From: an uncultured bacterium
GTDB lineage: Bacteria > Hydrothermota > Tepidihabitantia > Tepidihabitantales > DTDR01
Direction of reading: 5' to 3'
Assembly: GCA_938040315.1 (NCBI GenBank)
Contig: CALHQW010000008.1
Span: 1-64,000, forward strand
Length of the DNA: 64,000 bases
The notes beneath the pieces were generated by a model. The model was not told the DNA's origin and made no database searches. It saw nothing but the letters and a program-made list of their open reading frames with translations. This document shows positions 1 through 10,045 of this stretch, piece by piece. The translations under genes and the position numbers were made by a program. The number at the start of each line of letters is the position of its first letter. Position 1 is the first letter of the stretch.

Positions 1-2
1 AA

Positions 3-347
3 GCAAAAAAGGAATTTTGGAATAGGCATTTGGAAAGTTGTGTAGAATGTTTTGGTTGTCTTTATGTTTGTCCGACTTGCTTCTGTTTTCTTTTGAGTGA
101 TTATCAAGTAGAAAATCATTATGAAAGGATAAAAATTTGGGATACCTGTTATCATCCAATGTATGGAAGAGTAGCCGGTGGATTAAATCCACGGGCAGAA
201 TTTTATAAAAGGGGAAGAAATCGGTTTGAGTGTAAATTTAGGAATTTTTATTTAGATTATAATTTTTATGCCTGTTCGGGTTGTGGTCGGTGTTTTTCGG
301 TCTGTATGGGAAAGATTGATATTAGAAAGATTTTGTTAGATTTATGA
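3..347 (+). CDS. 4Fe-4S dicluster protein, sulfhydrogenase beta (HydB)/AsrA-like, C-terminal part (5' end outside window)
   Basis: Frame is open to the left edge (AKKEFWNRHLESCVECFGCLYVCPTCFCF...); two Cys-rich clusters CVECFGCLYVCPTC and CSGCGRCFSVC; overlaps the following flavoprotein gene. Confidence 0.75.
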   Translation, partial: AKKEFWNRHLESCVECFGCLYVCPTCFCFLLSDYQVENHYERIKIWDTCYHPMYGRVAGGLNPRAEFYKRGRNRFECKFRNFYLDYNFYACSGCGRCFSVCMGKIDIRKILLDL

Positions 348-1159
348 GTGAGTTATTTAAGCCAATAAAGGCAAAGATATTAGATATTATTGACGAGACA
401 CCAACAATTAAAACCTTTGTTTTAGAACCAGAAAGAGAGTTTAATTTCTTAGCGGGTCAGTTTGCTGCTCTAACCTGTTTTGGAATTGGTGAGGGCTTTT
501 TTACTCCCTCTTCTTCGCCTTATGAGAAAAGTAAATTAGAATTTACAATTATGAGAGTTGGCAGGGTAACTAATGGTTTATTTAACCTAAAAAAAGGAGA
601 TTATGTTGGTTTGAGAGGTCCTTTTGGTAAGCCCTATCCATTAGAGAAATTTGAAGGCAGAGAGGTTTTTATTGTTGGTGGTGGTGTTGGTATGGCACCA
701 TTAAGAAGTCTATTTTTGGCATTGCTTCATGATCTTTCTAAATATAAAAAAGTTTATATCAGATATGGTGCTCGGACACCAAAAGATTTGGTATATAAAA
801 ATTCCCTTTTTGAATGGCAGAAGATGGAGAAGGTTGATTTGGAACTTACGGTTGATGTTGGTGATGAGAGTTGGCAAGGAAAGGTGGGAGTGGTTACCAT
901 TCTTCTTGATGAGATTCCTTGCGATGTGAATACTGCTTGTGCGGTTGTCTGCGGACCACCTTTGATGATGAAATTTACCTTACAGAAATTATTAGAAAAG
1001 AATTTTAAAGAAGAGAATATTTATTTGTCAATGGAAAAGAATATGTCTTGCGCAGTGGGAATGTGTGGTCATTGCCGATTGGGAAGATATTTTGTTTGTA
1101 AAGATGGTCCGGTATTAACTTGGCAACAGATAAAAGATATTGAAGATCCCTTTATCTAA
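344..1159 (+). CDS. FAD/NAD(P)-binding oxidoreductase with C-terminal 2Fe-2S site, sulfhydrogenase gamma (HydG)/DHOD electron-transfer-subunit-like
   Basis: FNR-like fold motifs (GGGVGMAPLRSL, CGPPLMM) and CAVGMCGHCRLGRYFVCKDGPV 2Fe-2S motif. Confidence 0.85.
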   Translation: MSELFKPIKAKILDIIDETPTIKTFVLEPEREFNFLAGQFAALTCFGIGEGFFTPSSSPYEKSKLEFTIMRVGRVTNGLFNLKKGDYVGLRGPFGKPYPLEKFEGREVFIVGGGVGMAPLRSLFLALLHDLSKYKKVYIRYGARTPKDLVYKNSLFEWQKMEKVDLELTVDVGDESWQGKVGVVTILLDEIPCDVNTACAVVCGPPLMMKFTLQKLLEKNFKEENIYLSMEKNMSCAVGMCGHCRLGRYFVCKDGPVLTWQQIKDIEDPFI

Positions 1160-1160
1160 A

Positions 1161-2675
1161 ATGATAAAGATAAATTGTCCTTTCTGTTTTTTAAATTGTC
1201 CTTTAACAATCAGGAAAGAGAAATTTAAGTTTGCGATCTTTTATGAAGGACCGCTTTGTGCTCGCGGTAATGCGATTCCTATCTTGTTAGATAGTCCCAA
1301 AAGATTGGCAAACTCCCTTTTTATAAATAATGGAAAGAGAGAAAAGAAAAGTTTTAAAGAGGTGATAGAGGAACTGGTGAGAGATTTAGAAAATTATAAA
1401 AAAGAGGAGATTGCCGTTGGTATCGATAGTTATTTAAAGGAAGAGGAGAAAAAGAGAATATATAGTTTCTTTAAATCCTTAGGAGTAGATAATATTTTTA
1501 GTAGTTATTTAGAGCCTGATTTATTTTTCTCATTGAAAGTGGATGGCATAAAGTTTGGTGATTTAGAAAGGATTGATAAATCAGATTTTATTTTATTGAT
1601 TGGCGATGTCTTTGGTAGTTTTCCGATTGTGGCAAGAAGGGTATTGAAAAGAAAATATGAAGATAAGAATGTTTTATTATATGGAATAGATCTCTTTAAA
1701 AATCGGGTTAGTGGTTTTGCTAATCAATTTTTAACATTAAAGATTGGCACCGAACCATTATTCTTATTTTTGCTTGCCGAAAAAAGTCAGATAATAAAAT
1801 CAAAAGGAATTAATATTAAAGAGATAGAAACTCTTTGTGGCATCAATCCCTCTTTGATTGAATTATATTCCGAAAAAATATTGAATGCCAAAAATGGTTT
1901 GGTAATAATCTCTTTGGAAGGCGGCAAAAGTTTTGAGCCAATTTTATATTCCCAATTAGCCCAAATCCTTTGTAATAGAAAGACCAATTTATATTTCTTA
2001 GGTTTAAGGAATTTCGATTCTTTACCCTTAGATGTTAGTTTTGGTGAAATTTTAGAAAAGATTGAGAAGAGAGAGATAAAATTATTGATAAATTTTGGTG
2101 TTAGTTTACCTTTCTTTTATCCTCAGATTTATGAGAGATTAAAAAATTGTGAGAAGATATATTTTAGTAGTTTTTACGAGATGCCTCTTATTGATTTTTC
2201 TAATACCTATCTTTTGCCTCAAAGTATGCCAATAGAAGATAAAGATTTAATTCCACCTTATTCGGGAAGCAAGTCAATTTCTCAGATTTTAGAAAGTATA
2301 AATCTTTTAATTAAATTAAATATTAAAGATTTTGATTATCCTAAAGAGAGAGTTTATAAAGAGCGTGAGGTTTTAGAAAGATTTAATAATTATCTAAATT
2401 TCTATAAAGAGAATAAAGAAAGATTAGAAAATAATTTGATTATAATTGGAAAGAGGGAACCCTTTTATTTCTTAGATATTTTTGAAAAAGATAATTATTT
2501 ATATGTTGGTAGCGAAAAGGAAAGAAAGTTTTCTTGGGAAAGGAAGATAAAAAGGGAACTTCCCGAAAATATTGGGATTTTAGAATTAGAAAATTTTGAG
2601 AATAGAAAATCTTTCTCCTTTTTTGTTGACGAAAAAGAGAAATTTATTATAATTAAACCTTTAATAGAAGAATGA
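1161..2675 (+). CDS. NuoG/FdhA-like molybdopterin-oxidoreductase-family protein with N-terminal 4Fe-4S motif, probably non-catalytic
   Basis: CPFCFLNCPL...CARGNA (CxxCxxxC-x~27-C); ORF track start 1140 is TTG; ATG at 1161 just after the upstream stop is more likely. Confidence 0.6.
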   Translation: MIKINCPFCFLNCPLTIRKEKFKFAIFYEGPLCARGNAIPILLDSPKRLANSLFINNGKREKKSFKEVIEELVRDLENYKKEEIAVGIDSYLKEEEKKRIYSFFKSLGVDNIFSSYLEPDLFFSLKVDGIKFGDLERIDKSDFILLIGDVFGSFPIVARRVLKRKYEDKNVLLYGIDLFKNRVSGFANQFLTLKIGTEPLFLFLLAEKSQIIKSKGINIKEIETLCGINPSLIELYSEKILNAKNGLVIISLEGGKSFEPILYSQLAQILCNRKTNLYFLGLRNFDSLPLDVSFGEILEKIEKREIKLLINFGVSLPFFYPQIYERLKNCEKIYFSSFYEMPLIDFSNTYLLPQSMPIEDKDLIPPYSGSKSISQILESINLLIKLNIKDFDYPKERVYKEREVLERFNNYLNFYKENKERLENNLIIIGKREPFYFLDIFEKDNYLYVGSEKERKFSWERKIKRELPENIGILELENFENRKSFSFFVDEKEKFIIIKPLIEE

Positions 2676-3145
2676 GCGAGAGAAGATATTTATATTTGGA
2701 TTTAGATTTATGTATTGGTTGTCGGTCTTGTGAATCGGCTTGTCGAAGTTATTTTGAGAATGAAAGAAGGATAACAATAAATGAGATTAAGCCAGGAGTT
2801 ATTTTATCCCATGCTTGTAAACATTGTGAAGAGCCTTTATGTTTGGCAGCCTGTCCTTTTGGAGTGATAAGAAGGGATGAAGAGCGAAATATTGTTTTTC
2901 AAGCAAGTTTTCATTGTGTTGGCTGTAAAAGTTGTGCCTTGGCTTGTCCTTTTGGAGTGATAGAAGATAGTTTGCTTAATCATGTTACCCAGAAATGTAA
3001 TCTTTGCTACCAAAATGAACAAGGTCCGAGGTGTGCCAATTCTTGTGTTACTGGTGCCTTGAAATTTATCACGGAAAAGGAGATTGAGAAAGTAAAAGTT
3101 GGCGTGAGATATTTATCCCGTTCACCCTATTGGCGAAGGGTATGA
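2672..3145 (+). CDS. Polyferredoxin, HycB/CooF-like electron transfer subunit
   Basis: Four Cys clusters (CIGCRSCESAC, CKHCEEPLCLAACP, CVGCKSCALACP, CNLCYQ...C). Confidence 0.85.
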   Translation: MSERRYLYLDLDLCIGCRSCESACRSYFENERRITINEIKPGVILSHACKHCEEPLCLAACPFGVIRRDEERNIVFQASFHCVGCKSCALACPFGVIEDSLLNHVTQKCNLCYQNEQGPRCANSCVTGALKFITEKEIEKVKVGVRYLSRSPYWRRV

Positions 3146-4059
3146 ATATTTTAACTATTTTATTTCACTTCTTTATTTTTCCCGGCTTTCTCTTTTTAGT
3201 AATTTTCGGAATGTTTTTAACTTTTCTTGATAGAAAGATAAGTGCGCGGATTCAATGGCGGGTTGGTCCTCCTTGGTATCAGCCCTATTTAGATTTTCTT
3301 AAATTACTATTAAAAGAAGTGATTGTTCCGATTAATAGTAGTAAATTTCTATTTTTGTTTGCTCCGGTTTTATCTTTTTTGAGTGCAGTAATCAGTGGCA
3401 CAATGATTTACTATTTTCTTTTGTATCCTCAGAGGTCCTTTTTAGGAGATATTATTGTTATTTTATATTTTCTCACCTTAGTGCCGGTTGGCTTTATTTT
3501 AGGTGCTTCTTCTTCGCGAAATCCCTTAAGTGGTTGTGGTGCCCAAAGAGAGATGATGCTATTAATTGGTTATGAACTTCCCTTTATCTTTGCCTTACTT
3601 ATTTCTATTGTGAAGGCTGGTGGTAAGATTAAATTGGGAGAAATAATTATGGCACAAAATAATTTATCCTTTCTCTATTCTTGGTCGGGATTAATTAGTT
3701 TTCTAACTTTACTTTTTGTTTTTCAGGCGAAATTGGGATATGTTCCTTTTGATATTGCGGAAGCGGAGCAGGAGATAATGGCGGGCACAATTCTGGAATA
3801 TTCGGGAGTTTCTTTAGCACTTTTCAAATTAGCAAAAGCGATTTTACTTCTTTCTTTGCCCGCATTATTAATTGCCCTTTTGTGGCCGGCAAAAAGTATT
3901 TTTAGTTTTATTATCAAATTTTTCTTCATCTTCTTATTAATCGTTTTAATGAAGAATACTAATCCCCGATTAAGAATTGACCAGGCATTAAAATTTTTCT
4001 GGTTTATTTTAGGGCCTTTTTCAATTTTAGGAGTTATTTTGGTTTTAAGTGGTTTATGA
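3130..4059 (+). CDS. Hydrogenase membrane subunit, NuoH/HycD-like
   Basis: Multi-TM protein; RIQWRVGPPWYQPYLDFLKLL and PFDIAEAEQEI motifs typical of NuoH/HyfC/MbhM; start may be ATG 3142. Confidence 0.9.
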   Translation: MAKGMNILTILFHFFIFPGFLFLVIFGMFLTFLDRKISARIQWRVGPPWYQPYLDFLKLLLKEVIVPINSSKFLFLFAPVLSFLSAVISGTMIYYFLLYPQRSFLGDIIVILYFLTLVPVGFILGASSSRNPLSGCGAQREMMLLIGYELPFIFALLISIVKAGGKIKLGEIIMAQNNLSFLYSWSGLISFLTLLFVFQAKLGYVPFDIAEAEQEIMAGTILEYSGVSLALFKLAKAILLLSLPALLIALLWPAKSIFSFIIKFFFIFLLIVLMKNTNPRLRIDQALKFFWFILGPFSILGVILVLSGL

Positions 4060-4469
4060 GTATTAAATTAAAAGCGCTAAAAAAATCTCCCTGGGTTTTC
4101 CATGTATCAGCAGCCTCTTGTAATAACTGTGATATTGAAATTTTAGCAGCATTAACGCCGCGTTTCGATGTTGAAAGATTTGGCATTCTTTTGGTTGGTT
4201 CTCCAAGGCATGCGGATGCCTTATTAGTTACCGGTGTGATTAATAGGAAGAGTTTGCCAAGAGTTTTAGAGGTTTATAATCAGACACCAAAACCTTGTTT
4301 AGTGATTGCGGTGGGTACTTGTGCTTGTGATTGTCATATGTTTAAAGATTCTTACAATGTTGTTGGACCTTATGATAAATATTTTCCTGTGGATGTTTAT
4401 ATTCCTGGCTGTCCACCAAGGCCAGAAGCAATAATTGCCGGTGTTGTTAAAGCATTAAGTAAATTATGA
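4056..4469 (+). CDS. [NiFe] hydrogenase small subunit, group 4, NuoB-like
   Basis: SAASCNNCDIE, GTCACDC, PGCPPRPE 4Fe-4S ligands. Confidence 0.92.
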   Translation: MSIKLKALKKSPWVFHVSAASCNNCDIEILAALTPRFDVERFGILLVGSPRHADALLVTGVINRKSLPRVLEVYNQTPKPCLVIAVGTCACDCHMFKDSYNVVGPYDKYFPVDVYIPGCPPRPEAIIAGVVKALSKL

Positions 4470-4897
4470 AGGATTTGCTAACTGAGATAAAAAATAGATT
4501 TAAAGAAATAGAAGTTTATGAACATAACAAAAGAAGATTATATTTAAAGATTGGTAAAGAAAGAATAAGAGAGATTGCCCATTTTTTACATAAAGAAAAA
4601 GGTTTAAGGTTATCAATTATGACCGGTGTTGATACACGAGAGGGAATAGAAATTCTTTACCATTTTTCTGATGATAAGACTGGAACTTATTACACGATAA
4701 GAATTATTACTGAAAGGGATGATCCAAAGGTTGATACCATTTCTGATATTACCAAAGCAAGCGAATGGATTGAGAGAGAGATTTGGGAACTTTTAGGTGT
4801 GGAATTTGTTGGTCATAAGAATTTAAAGCCTTTATTAACGAGCGAAGATTGGCCAAGGGATAAACATCCTTTAAGAAGGGATTACGAGGGAATATGA
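4466..4897 (+). CDS. Hydrogenase/NADH dehydrogenase 30 kDa-like subunit (NuoC-like)
   Basis: WIEREIWELLGVEFVGHKNLKPLLTSEDWPRDKHPLRRDY signature of NuoC family. Confidence 0.92.
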   Translation: MKDLLTEIKNRFKEIEVYEHNKRRLYLKIGKERIREIAHFLHKEKGLRLSIMTGVDTREGIEILYHFSDDKTGTYYTIRIITERDDPKVDTISDITKASEWIEREIWELLGVEFVGHKNLKPLLTSEDWPRDKHPLRRDYEGI

Positions 4898-6072
4898 GGA
4901 GAGTTATTCCTATTGGTCCTTATCATCCTTTGCAAGAGGAACCAGAATTTTTTAAATTGATTGTTGAAGGAGAAAAGGTTGTAGAATTAGAGATAAATAT
5001 TGGTTATAACCATCGGGGGCATGAGTTTTTATCGCCAAAGATGACCTATGAACAGATTGCTTATTTGGTAGAAAGGATATGTGGTATTTGTTCCAATTCT
5101 CATCCTTTGGCTTTTGTGCAGGCAGTAGAAGATGCGGCAAATATTAAAGTGCCAGAACGGGCATTATATATTAGAACAATAAATCATGAATTAGAAAGAA
5201 TTCATTCCCATTTTCTTTGGCTGGGACTTGCCGGTCATTTTATTGGTTATAATACTGTCTGGATGTGGGCATGGAAATATCGGGAGCCAATATTAGACAT
5301 TTTTGAAATGGTTACTGGAAATAGAAATCATTATGCAATGAATAAAATTGGCGGTGTGAGATGGGATATAAAAGATGAGCAGATACCAATCATTGAAAAT
5401 ATATTATTAGAAGTAGAAAAGGCAACCTGGATGTTTACCAAGGCAATTTTAGATGATCCGGTAATTTTAGCCCGGTTAAGAGATGTGGGAGTTTTGCCCA
5501 AGGAGGTAGCGATTGATTATGGAGTTGTTGGTCCAACTGCTCGGGCAAGTGGTGTAAATATTGATGTGAGAAGAGATGATCCCCATGCTGCTTATGATAG
5601 AATTGAATGGGATGTAATTGTGTTTGAAGAAGGAGATGTATTGGCAAAAGCAAAAGTAAGATTATTTGAATGTTTAGAATCAATAAAGATAATTAGGCAA
5701 TGTTTGAGAAAGATGCCAAAAGGTGAGATTGAGACAAAAGTTGATGAGATTCCCATGGGCGAAGGAATTGGTCGGGCAGAAGCGCCAAGAGGCGAAGTTT
5801 TTCATTATGTAAGAACAAGTGGAATGAACCATCCGATTAGACATAAAATTCGGGCACCCAGTTATATGAATATTGCTTCTAATGCCTATGCCTGCGTTGG
5901 TTATTCCATTGCTGATGCGGCATTAACTTTGGCAGCAGTTGACCCTTGTTATTGTTGTACCGAAAGAATTTTTGTCTATGCTGATGATAAGAAAATTATG
6001 GGATATGAAGATATTCTAAAACTTTCGTGGGAATTGACAGAAAAATTAAAAAGAAAATATAATAAAATATGA
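4894..6072 (+). CDS. [NiFe] hydrogenase large subunit, group 4 (NuoD-like)
   Basis: N-terminal RICGICSNSH and C-terminal DPCYCCTER, both CxxC pairs for Ni-Fe ligation present. Confidence 0.93.
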   Translation: MRRVIPIGPYHPLQEEPEFFKLIVEGEKVVELEINIGYNHRGHEFLSPKMTYEQIAYLVERICGICSNSHPLAFVQAVEDAANIKVPERALYIRTINHELERIHSHFLWLGLAGHFIGYNTVWMWAWKYREPILDIFEMVTGNRNHYAMNKIGGVRWDIKDEQIPIIENILLEVEKATWMFTKAILDDPVILARLRDVGVLPKEVAIDYGVVGPTARASGVNIDVRRDDPHAAYDRIEWDVIVFEEGDVLAKAKVRLFECLESIKIIRQCLRKMPKGEIETKVDEIPMGEGIGRAEAPRGEVFHYVRTSGMNHPIRHKIRAPSYMNIASNAYACVGYSIADAALTLAAVDPCYCCTERIFVYADDKKIMGYEDILKLSWELTEKLKRKYNKI

Positions 6073-7193
6073 TTTTAGATAAAAATTTTATAAATCAATA
6101 TTTATTATTTACTTTTCTTTTGCCTTTTTTGGCAACTTTAATCTATTCTTTTAAAGACAAATTAGTAAGAAATTGGGAATTTTATCTATTTTTGGTTTTG
6201 CTTATTTTTTCGAGTTATTTTATCATTTTTTCTAATAATCTTTTATTAATTTATATTTTCTTTGAAATTTCTACATTAGTTGCTTGGCGATTAGTATTAA
6301 TAAAAAGAGAGAATATTAAAGCGGGCAATTATCTTTTATATTTCAATTTTGCTGGTGCGGTATTGATGTTAATTGGAATTTTACTTATTTTAGTAGAAAA
6401 TGGTGTAGAAAAGATTAATTTTTCTGCTTTTAATTTAGAAAACCTTTATAATATCTCTTTGATATCAGGAATTTTATTATCTTTTGGTATTTTTACCAAA
6501 TCGGCAATTATTCCTTTCTATAGTTGGCTACCGGTGGTTTATGAGGTTTCGCCTGTTCCGGTAATTGCTCTTCTTTGTGGGATAGCAGAAAATTTAGGTT
6601 TAGTTATCTTTTATAAGATATTTATTGCTCCTTTATTAAATGTGGAAAGTAGTTTTTATTATTTTATTATTATTTTAGCAATCTTCACTTCAATAATTGC
6701 TGGTGGAATTGCCTATTTTGAGAAAAAATTAAAAAGGATATTGGCTTATTCAACAATTAGTCAACTTTCTTTAATTCTTTATGGTTTGGCTTTAAAAAAT
6801 GATTATGGAATTTTAGGTGCCTTAGTCTTAATTCTTTCCCATGCTCTGGCAAAATCGGGATTATTTTTCAGAATGGAAGCCAAAGAAGCGGTAGGAGTTG
6901 GTTTCGGATACACCCTTTTATTCTTATCTTTATCTTTAATAGGTATTCCGCCTTTTTTGGGATTTGTTGGTAAAATATTAATTATTATTGGTAGTTTAAA
7001 AATAAATATTTTCTTAGGAATGTTAACAATTATTAGTTCGCTTTTTACCTTACTTTATACTTTAAAATTTTATCTAATATTAAAAAAAGAGAAAGGTGAA
7101 AATATTATTGCTAATTTTATTGTTTATCTCTTTGCAATTTTATTATTAATATTTGGCGTAATATTTTTAATTTACTCTTTTAAAATTTTATGA
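6069..7193 (+). CDS. Proton-conducting membrane transporter/antiporter-like subunit (NuoN/MrpD-like, short)
   Basis: Multi-TM; KSAIIPFYSWLPVVYEVSPVPVIALL, LKRILAYSTISQLS. Confidence 0.85.
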   Translation: MILDKNFINQYLLFTFLLPFLATLIYSFKDKLVRNWEFYLFLVLLIFSSYFIIFSNNLLLIYIFFEISTLVAWRLVLIKRENIKAGNYLLYFNFAGAVLMLIGILLILVENGVEKINFSAFNLENLYNISLISGILLSFGIFTKSAIIPFYSWLPVVYEVSPVPVIALLCGIAENLGLVIFYKIFIAPLLNVESSFYYFIIILAIFTSIIAGGIAYFEKKLKRILAYSTISQLSLILYGLALKNDYGILGALVLILSHALAKSGLFFRMEAKEAVGVGFGYTLLFLSLSLIGIPPFLGFVGKILIIIGSLKINIFLGMLTIISSLFTLLYTLKFYLILKKEKGENIIANFIVYLFAILLLIFGVIFLIYSFKIL

Positions 7194-9082
7194 GTAGTTT
7201 TGAACTTTTGATTATATTACCGATAATTTTGGGATTTTTAGGTTATTTAATTAGTTTTCTAAGAAATGAGTTTTATTTCTTAGGAGCGATTTTAAACTTC
7301 TATTACGCGATAAGAATTTTCCTTATTTCCCGAAAAATAGAAGTTACGAGGAAGATTTTTAATATATTAAATTTCAGTGTTGATAAATTGAGTGGATTTG
7401 TCTTGTTATTTATCTCCCTTTTTACGCTTCTTATTTTAATTTATTCTATTCGTTATTTAAAATATTATGAAAAGAAAAAAGAATACTTTTATTATTTTCT
7501 TTTAATTGGTGCTATTGGTTGTGGAACTGTGTTAGCAGGTGATATTTTAACATTAATAATCTTTTGGGGAATTCTACTTTCTTTAATCTCTTTAATCTTT
7601 GGCTTTTTCCAATATGCCACGAAAGAAGGAGGTGAATTTGCTTTTGTAAAGAGTATTTCTATTTTAGGCTTTAGCGATTTTCTATTGATTCTTGGACTTG
7701 GTTTATTATTTATTTCTTATGGTAATCTTTCCTTTAATTTAAAATTACCTTTAAATAATACTATAAATATTTTATCATTTATATTAATTACCATTGGCTG
7801 TTTTGCGAAGGCCGGTGCTATTCCGCTTCATTCTTGGATACCGGAGATTAGCAAAGTTGCACCAGCACCGACAATGGCGTTTATTCCCGCATCTTTGGAT
7901 AAACTTTTGGGAATTTATCTTCTTTTAAGAATAAGTTATTATCTCTTTGATTTAAATACCAATTTTGTATTAAAGAATTATTTAATGATAATCGGTTCAA
8001 TAACGATTTTGGCAGCGGTATTAATGGCTTTAATCCAAAAAGAGGTGATGAAATTGCTTTCTTATCATACAGTATCTCAAGTTGGGTATATGGTGTTAGG
8101 AATTGGTACGGGAATTCCGATTGGTATTGCTGGTGGGCTTTTTCATATGCTTAATAATGCAATCTATAAAAGTTGTCTCTTTTTAACTGCTGGACAAGTG
8201 GAATTTTGGACTAAAGAGACAAAGATTGAAAAACTTGGAGGTTTGGCACCAAATATGCCAATAACCTTTACTTCTTTTTTAATTTCTGCTTTAGCAATTT
8301 CCGGAATTCCCCCATTAAATGGCTTTTTCTCAAAATGGATGGTTTATCAAGGAGTGATCTATTTATATAAAGAAGGAAATTATCTCTTTCCTTTATATTT
8401 ATTATCAGCAATGCTTGGTAGTATTCTTACTTTGGCTTCCTTTTTGAAATTAACCCATTCAATTTTCCTTGGAGAAAGACCAAAGGAATACGAAAAGATA
8501 AAAGAGGTTAATTTCTCATTATGGTTTCCTTCTGCCTTATTAGCCTTTTTATCTCTTTTGTTTGGTATATTAGCAATTCCTTTACCAATAAAAGGACTTA
8601 TCTATCCTTCTTTACCATTTAGAATTGAAGAATTTGGTTTTTGGCAACCCTTATTAGCATTTATTTTGATTGTTTTAGGAGTTATTGTTGGTTTTGTTAT
8701 TTATCTGTTTGGTGCGGTAAAAAAGGTTGAAAGAAAAGATATTTTTGTTGGTGGTGAATTATTAAAGGAAGAAGAACGACATTTTTCTGGCGACCAATTT
8801 TATTCACCAATCAAAGAAGCGCCATTACTAGAAAAAGGATATGAGTTTGGTGAAGAAGGAAGTTTTGATTTCTATAACTATCTTACTGCGATTTTTAGTG
8901 GCTTCTCTTTATTATTTAAGGAAGTGATTGATTATATTTTAGAATTAATCTATCACCAAATCGCCTATTTTTCAGAAATCTTTGGTGGTTTATTGAGAAA
9001 AATTCAGTCAGGAATTTTGAGTGATTATTTGTTTGTAATATTTATTGGAATTATTATAATTTTATTAATTTTAATTTTATGA
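7190..9082 (+). CDS. Antiporter-like subunit, NuoL/MrpA N-terminal-like
   Basis: KAGAIPLHSWIPEISKVAPAPTMAFIPASLDK, MKLLSYHTVSQVGYM; long C-terminal extension. Confidence 0.87.
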   Translation: MSSFELLIILPIILGFLGYLISFLRNEFYFLGAILNFYYAIRIFLISRKIEVTRKIFNILNFSVDKLSGFVLLFISLFTLLILIYSIRYLKYYEKKKEYFYYFLLIGAIGCGTVLAGDILTLIIFWGILLSLISLIFGFFQYATKEGGEFAFVKSISILGFSDFLLILGLGLLFISYGNLSFNLKLPLNNTINILSFILITIGCFAKAGAIPLHSWIPEISKVAPAPTMAFIPASLDKLLGIYLLLRISYYLFDLNTNFVLKNYLMIIGSITILAAVLMALIQKEVMKLLSYHTVSQVGYMVLGIGTGIPIGIAGGLFHMLNNAIYKSCLFLTAGQVEFWTKETKIEKLGGLAPNMPITFTSFLISALAISGIPPLNGFFSKWMVYQGVIYLYKEGNYLFPLYLLSAMLGSILTLASFLKLTHSIFLGERPKEYEKIKEVNFSLWFPSALLAFLSLLFGILAIPLPIKGLIYPSLPFRIEEFGFWQPLLAFILIVLGVIVGFVIYLFGAVKKVERKDIFVGGELLKEEERHFSGDQFYSPIKEAPLLEKGYEFGEEGSFDFYNYLTAIFSGFSLLFKEVIDYILELIYHQIAYFSEIFGGLLRKIQSGILSDYLFVIFIGIIIILLILIL

Positions 9083-9612
9083 TTGAACTTTATATTTTAT
9101 TGATAATTTCAATTGGTGCGGGAATTGTAGCGGTAGAGATAAAAGATTTACTTGCTTCAGCAATTTCTTTAGGAATTGTGGGGTTTTCAGTAGCGATTAT
9201 GTTTATTTTAACTCAAGCACCTGATTTAGCGATTGTCCAAATAGTTGTAGAAGTTTTAACAGTAGTTATCTTTGTTGGAGTGATATTAAAGACCACGCAT
9301 ATCGATACCACTTTAGAAGATAAACTAAATGTAAGAGATTATTTAACAAAAGGAATTTTTGCTCTTTTTGGAATATTTTTCTTGCTTTTTTCTATTTTGG
9401 CATTAAAGGAACTACCTCAATTTGGAATGCCAATTATGAAAATTGCCTCTCACTATTTAGTAAAAGGTTTTGAAGAGATAAGGGCGGCCAATCAAGTTGC
9501 TGCAGTGATTTTAGATTTCCGAGGATATGATACCTTAGGAGAAGCGACGGTTCTTTTTACCTCAGTAATTGGAGTATTAACAATTTTAAGAAAAATTGGA
9601 AAGATAAAATGA
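9079..9612 (+). CDS. MbhD/E-like (MrpA C-terminal / DUF4040 plus MrpB-N-like) subunit
   Basis: LTQAPDLAIVQIVVEVLTVVIFVGVI and AANQVAAVILDFRGYDTLGEATVLF motifs. Confidence 0.85.
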   Translation: MIELYILLIISIGAGIVAVEIKDLLASAISLGIVGFSVAIMFILTQAPDLAIVQIVVEVLTVVIFVGVILKTTHIDTTLEDKLNVRDYLTKGIFALFGIFFLLFSILALKELPQFGMPIMKIASHYLVKGFEEIRAANQVAAVILDFRGYDTLGEATVLFTSVIGVLTILRKIGKIK

Positions 9613-10043
9613 AAGGAATGACAATTATTGTAAAAACAATAACTAAAATTTTAGTTGGGCTAATTTTTCTTTACGGAATTTATATTATTACTCATGGCCA
9701 TTTAACACCTGGTGGCGGTTTTGCCGGTGGAGTGATAATTTCTGCTTCTTTTATTCTTTTGATCCTTGCTTTTGGTAGCGAAGAGATTAAAGAGAAAATC
9801 GGTTATATTTATTCCTCAATTTTTGAAAGTATTGGTGGGCTTTCATTTCTTCTTATTGCTTTATTTGGTCTTATTTTAGGTTCCTATTTCTTTTACAATT
9901 TCTTGCCTAAGGGAAAGGTTTTTATGCTCTTTTCTTCTGGAATAATTCCTCTTTGTAATATTGCTATTGGAATAAAAGTAAGTGCTGGACTTTTTGCTAT
10001 CTTTTTAGCGATTGCAGCCACAAGATTTATAATGAAGGAGTAG
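9609..10043 (+). CDS. mnhB: Na+/H+ antiporter subunit MnhB-like
   Basis: YIITHGHLTPGGGFAGGVIISASF. Confidence 0.88.
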   Translation: MKGMTIIVKTITKILVGLIFLYGIYIITHGHLTPGGGFAGGVIISASFILLILAFGSEEIKEKIGYIYSSIFESIGGLSFLLIALFGLILGSYFFYNFLPKGKVFMLFSSGIIPLCNIAIGIKVSAGLFAIFLAIAATRFIMKE

Positions 10044-10045
10044 TT

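Noticed and set aside
729-929. Short ORF inside the HydG-like gene (and comparable nested ORFs such as 1787-1987 minus, 2837-3022 minus, 5435-5683 minus, 24398-24643 minus, 49940-50341 plus, 60215-60946 plus)
   Set aside because: They lie on the opposite or alternative frame of strongly supported genes, lack recognisable motifs, and look like shadow ORFs from biased codon usage
1161-2675. Active formate dehydrogenase alpha subunit (making the cluster a formate-hydrogen lyase)
   Set aside because: Protein is too short and diverged and I see no Cys or in-frame TGA at the expected catalytic position
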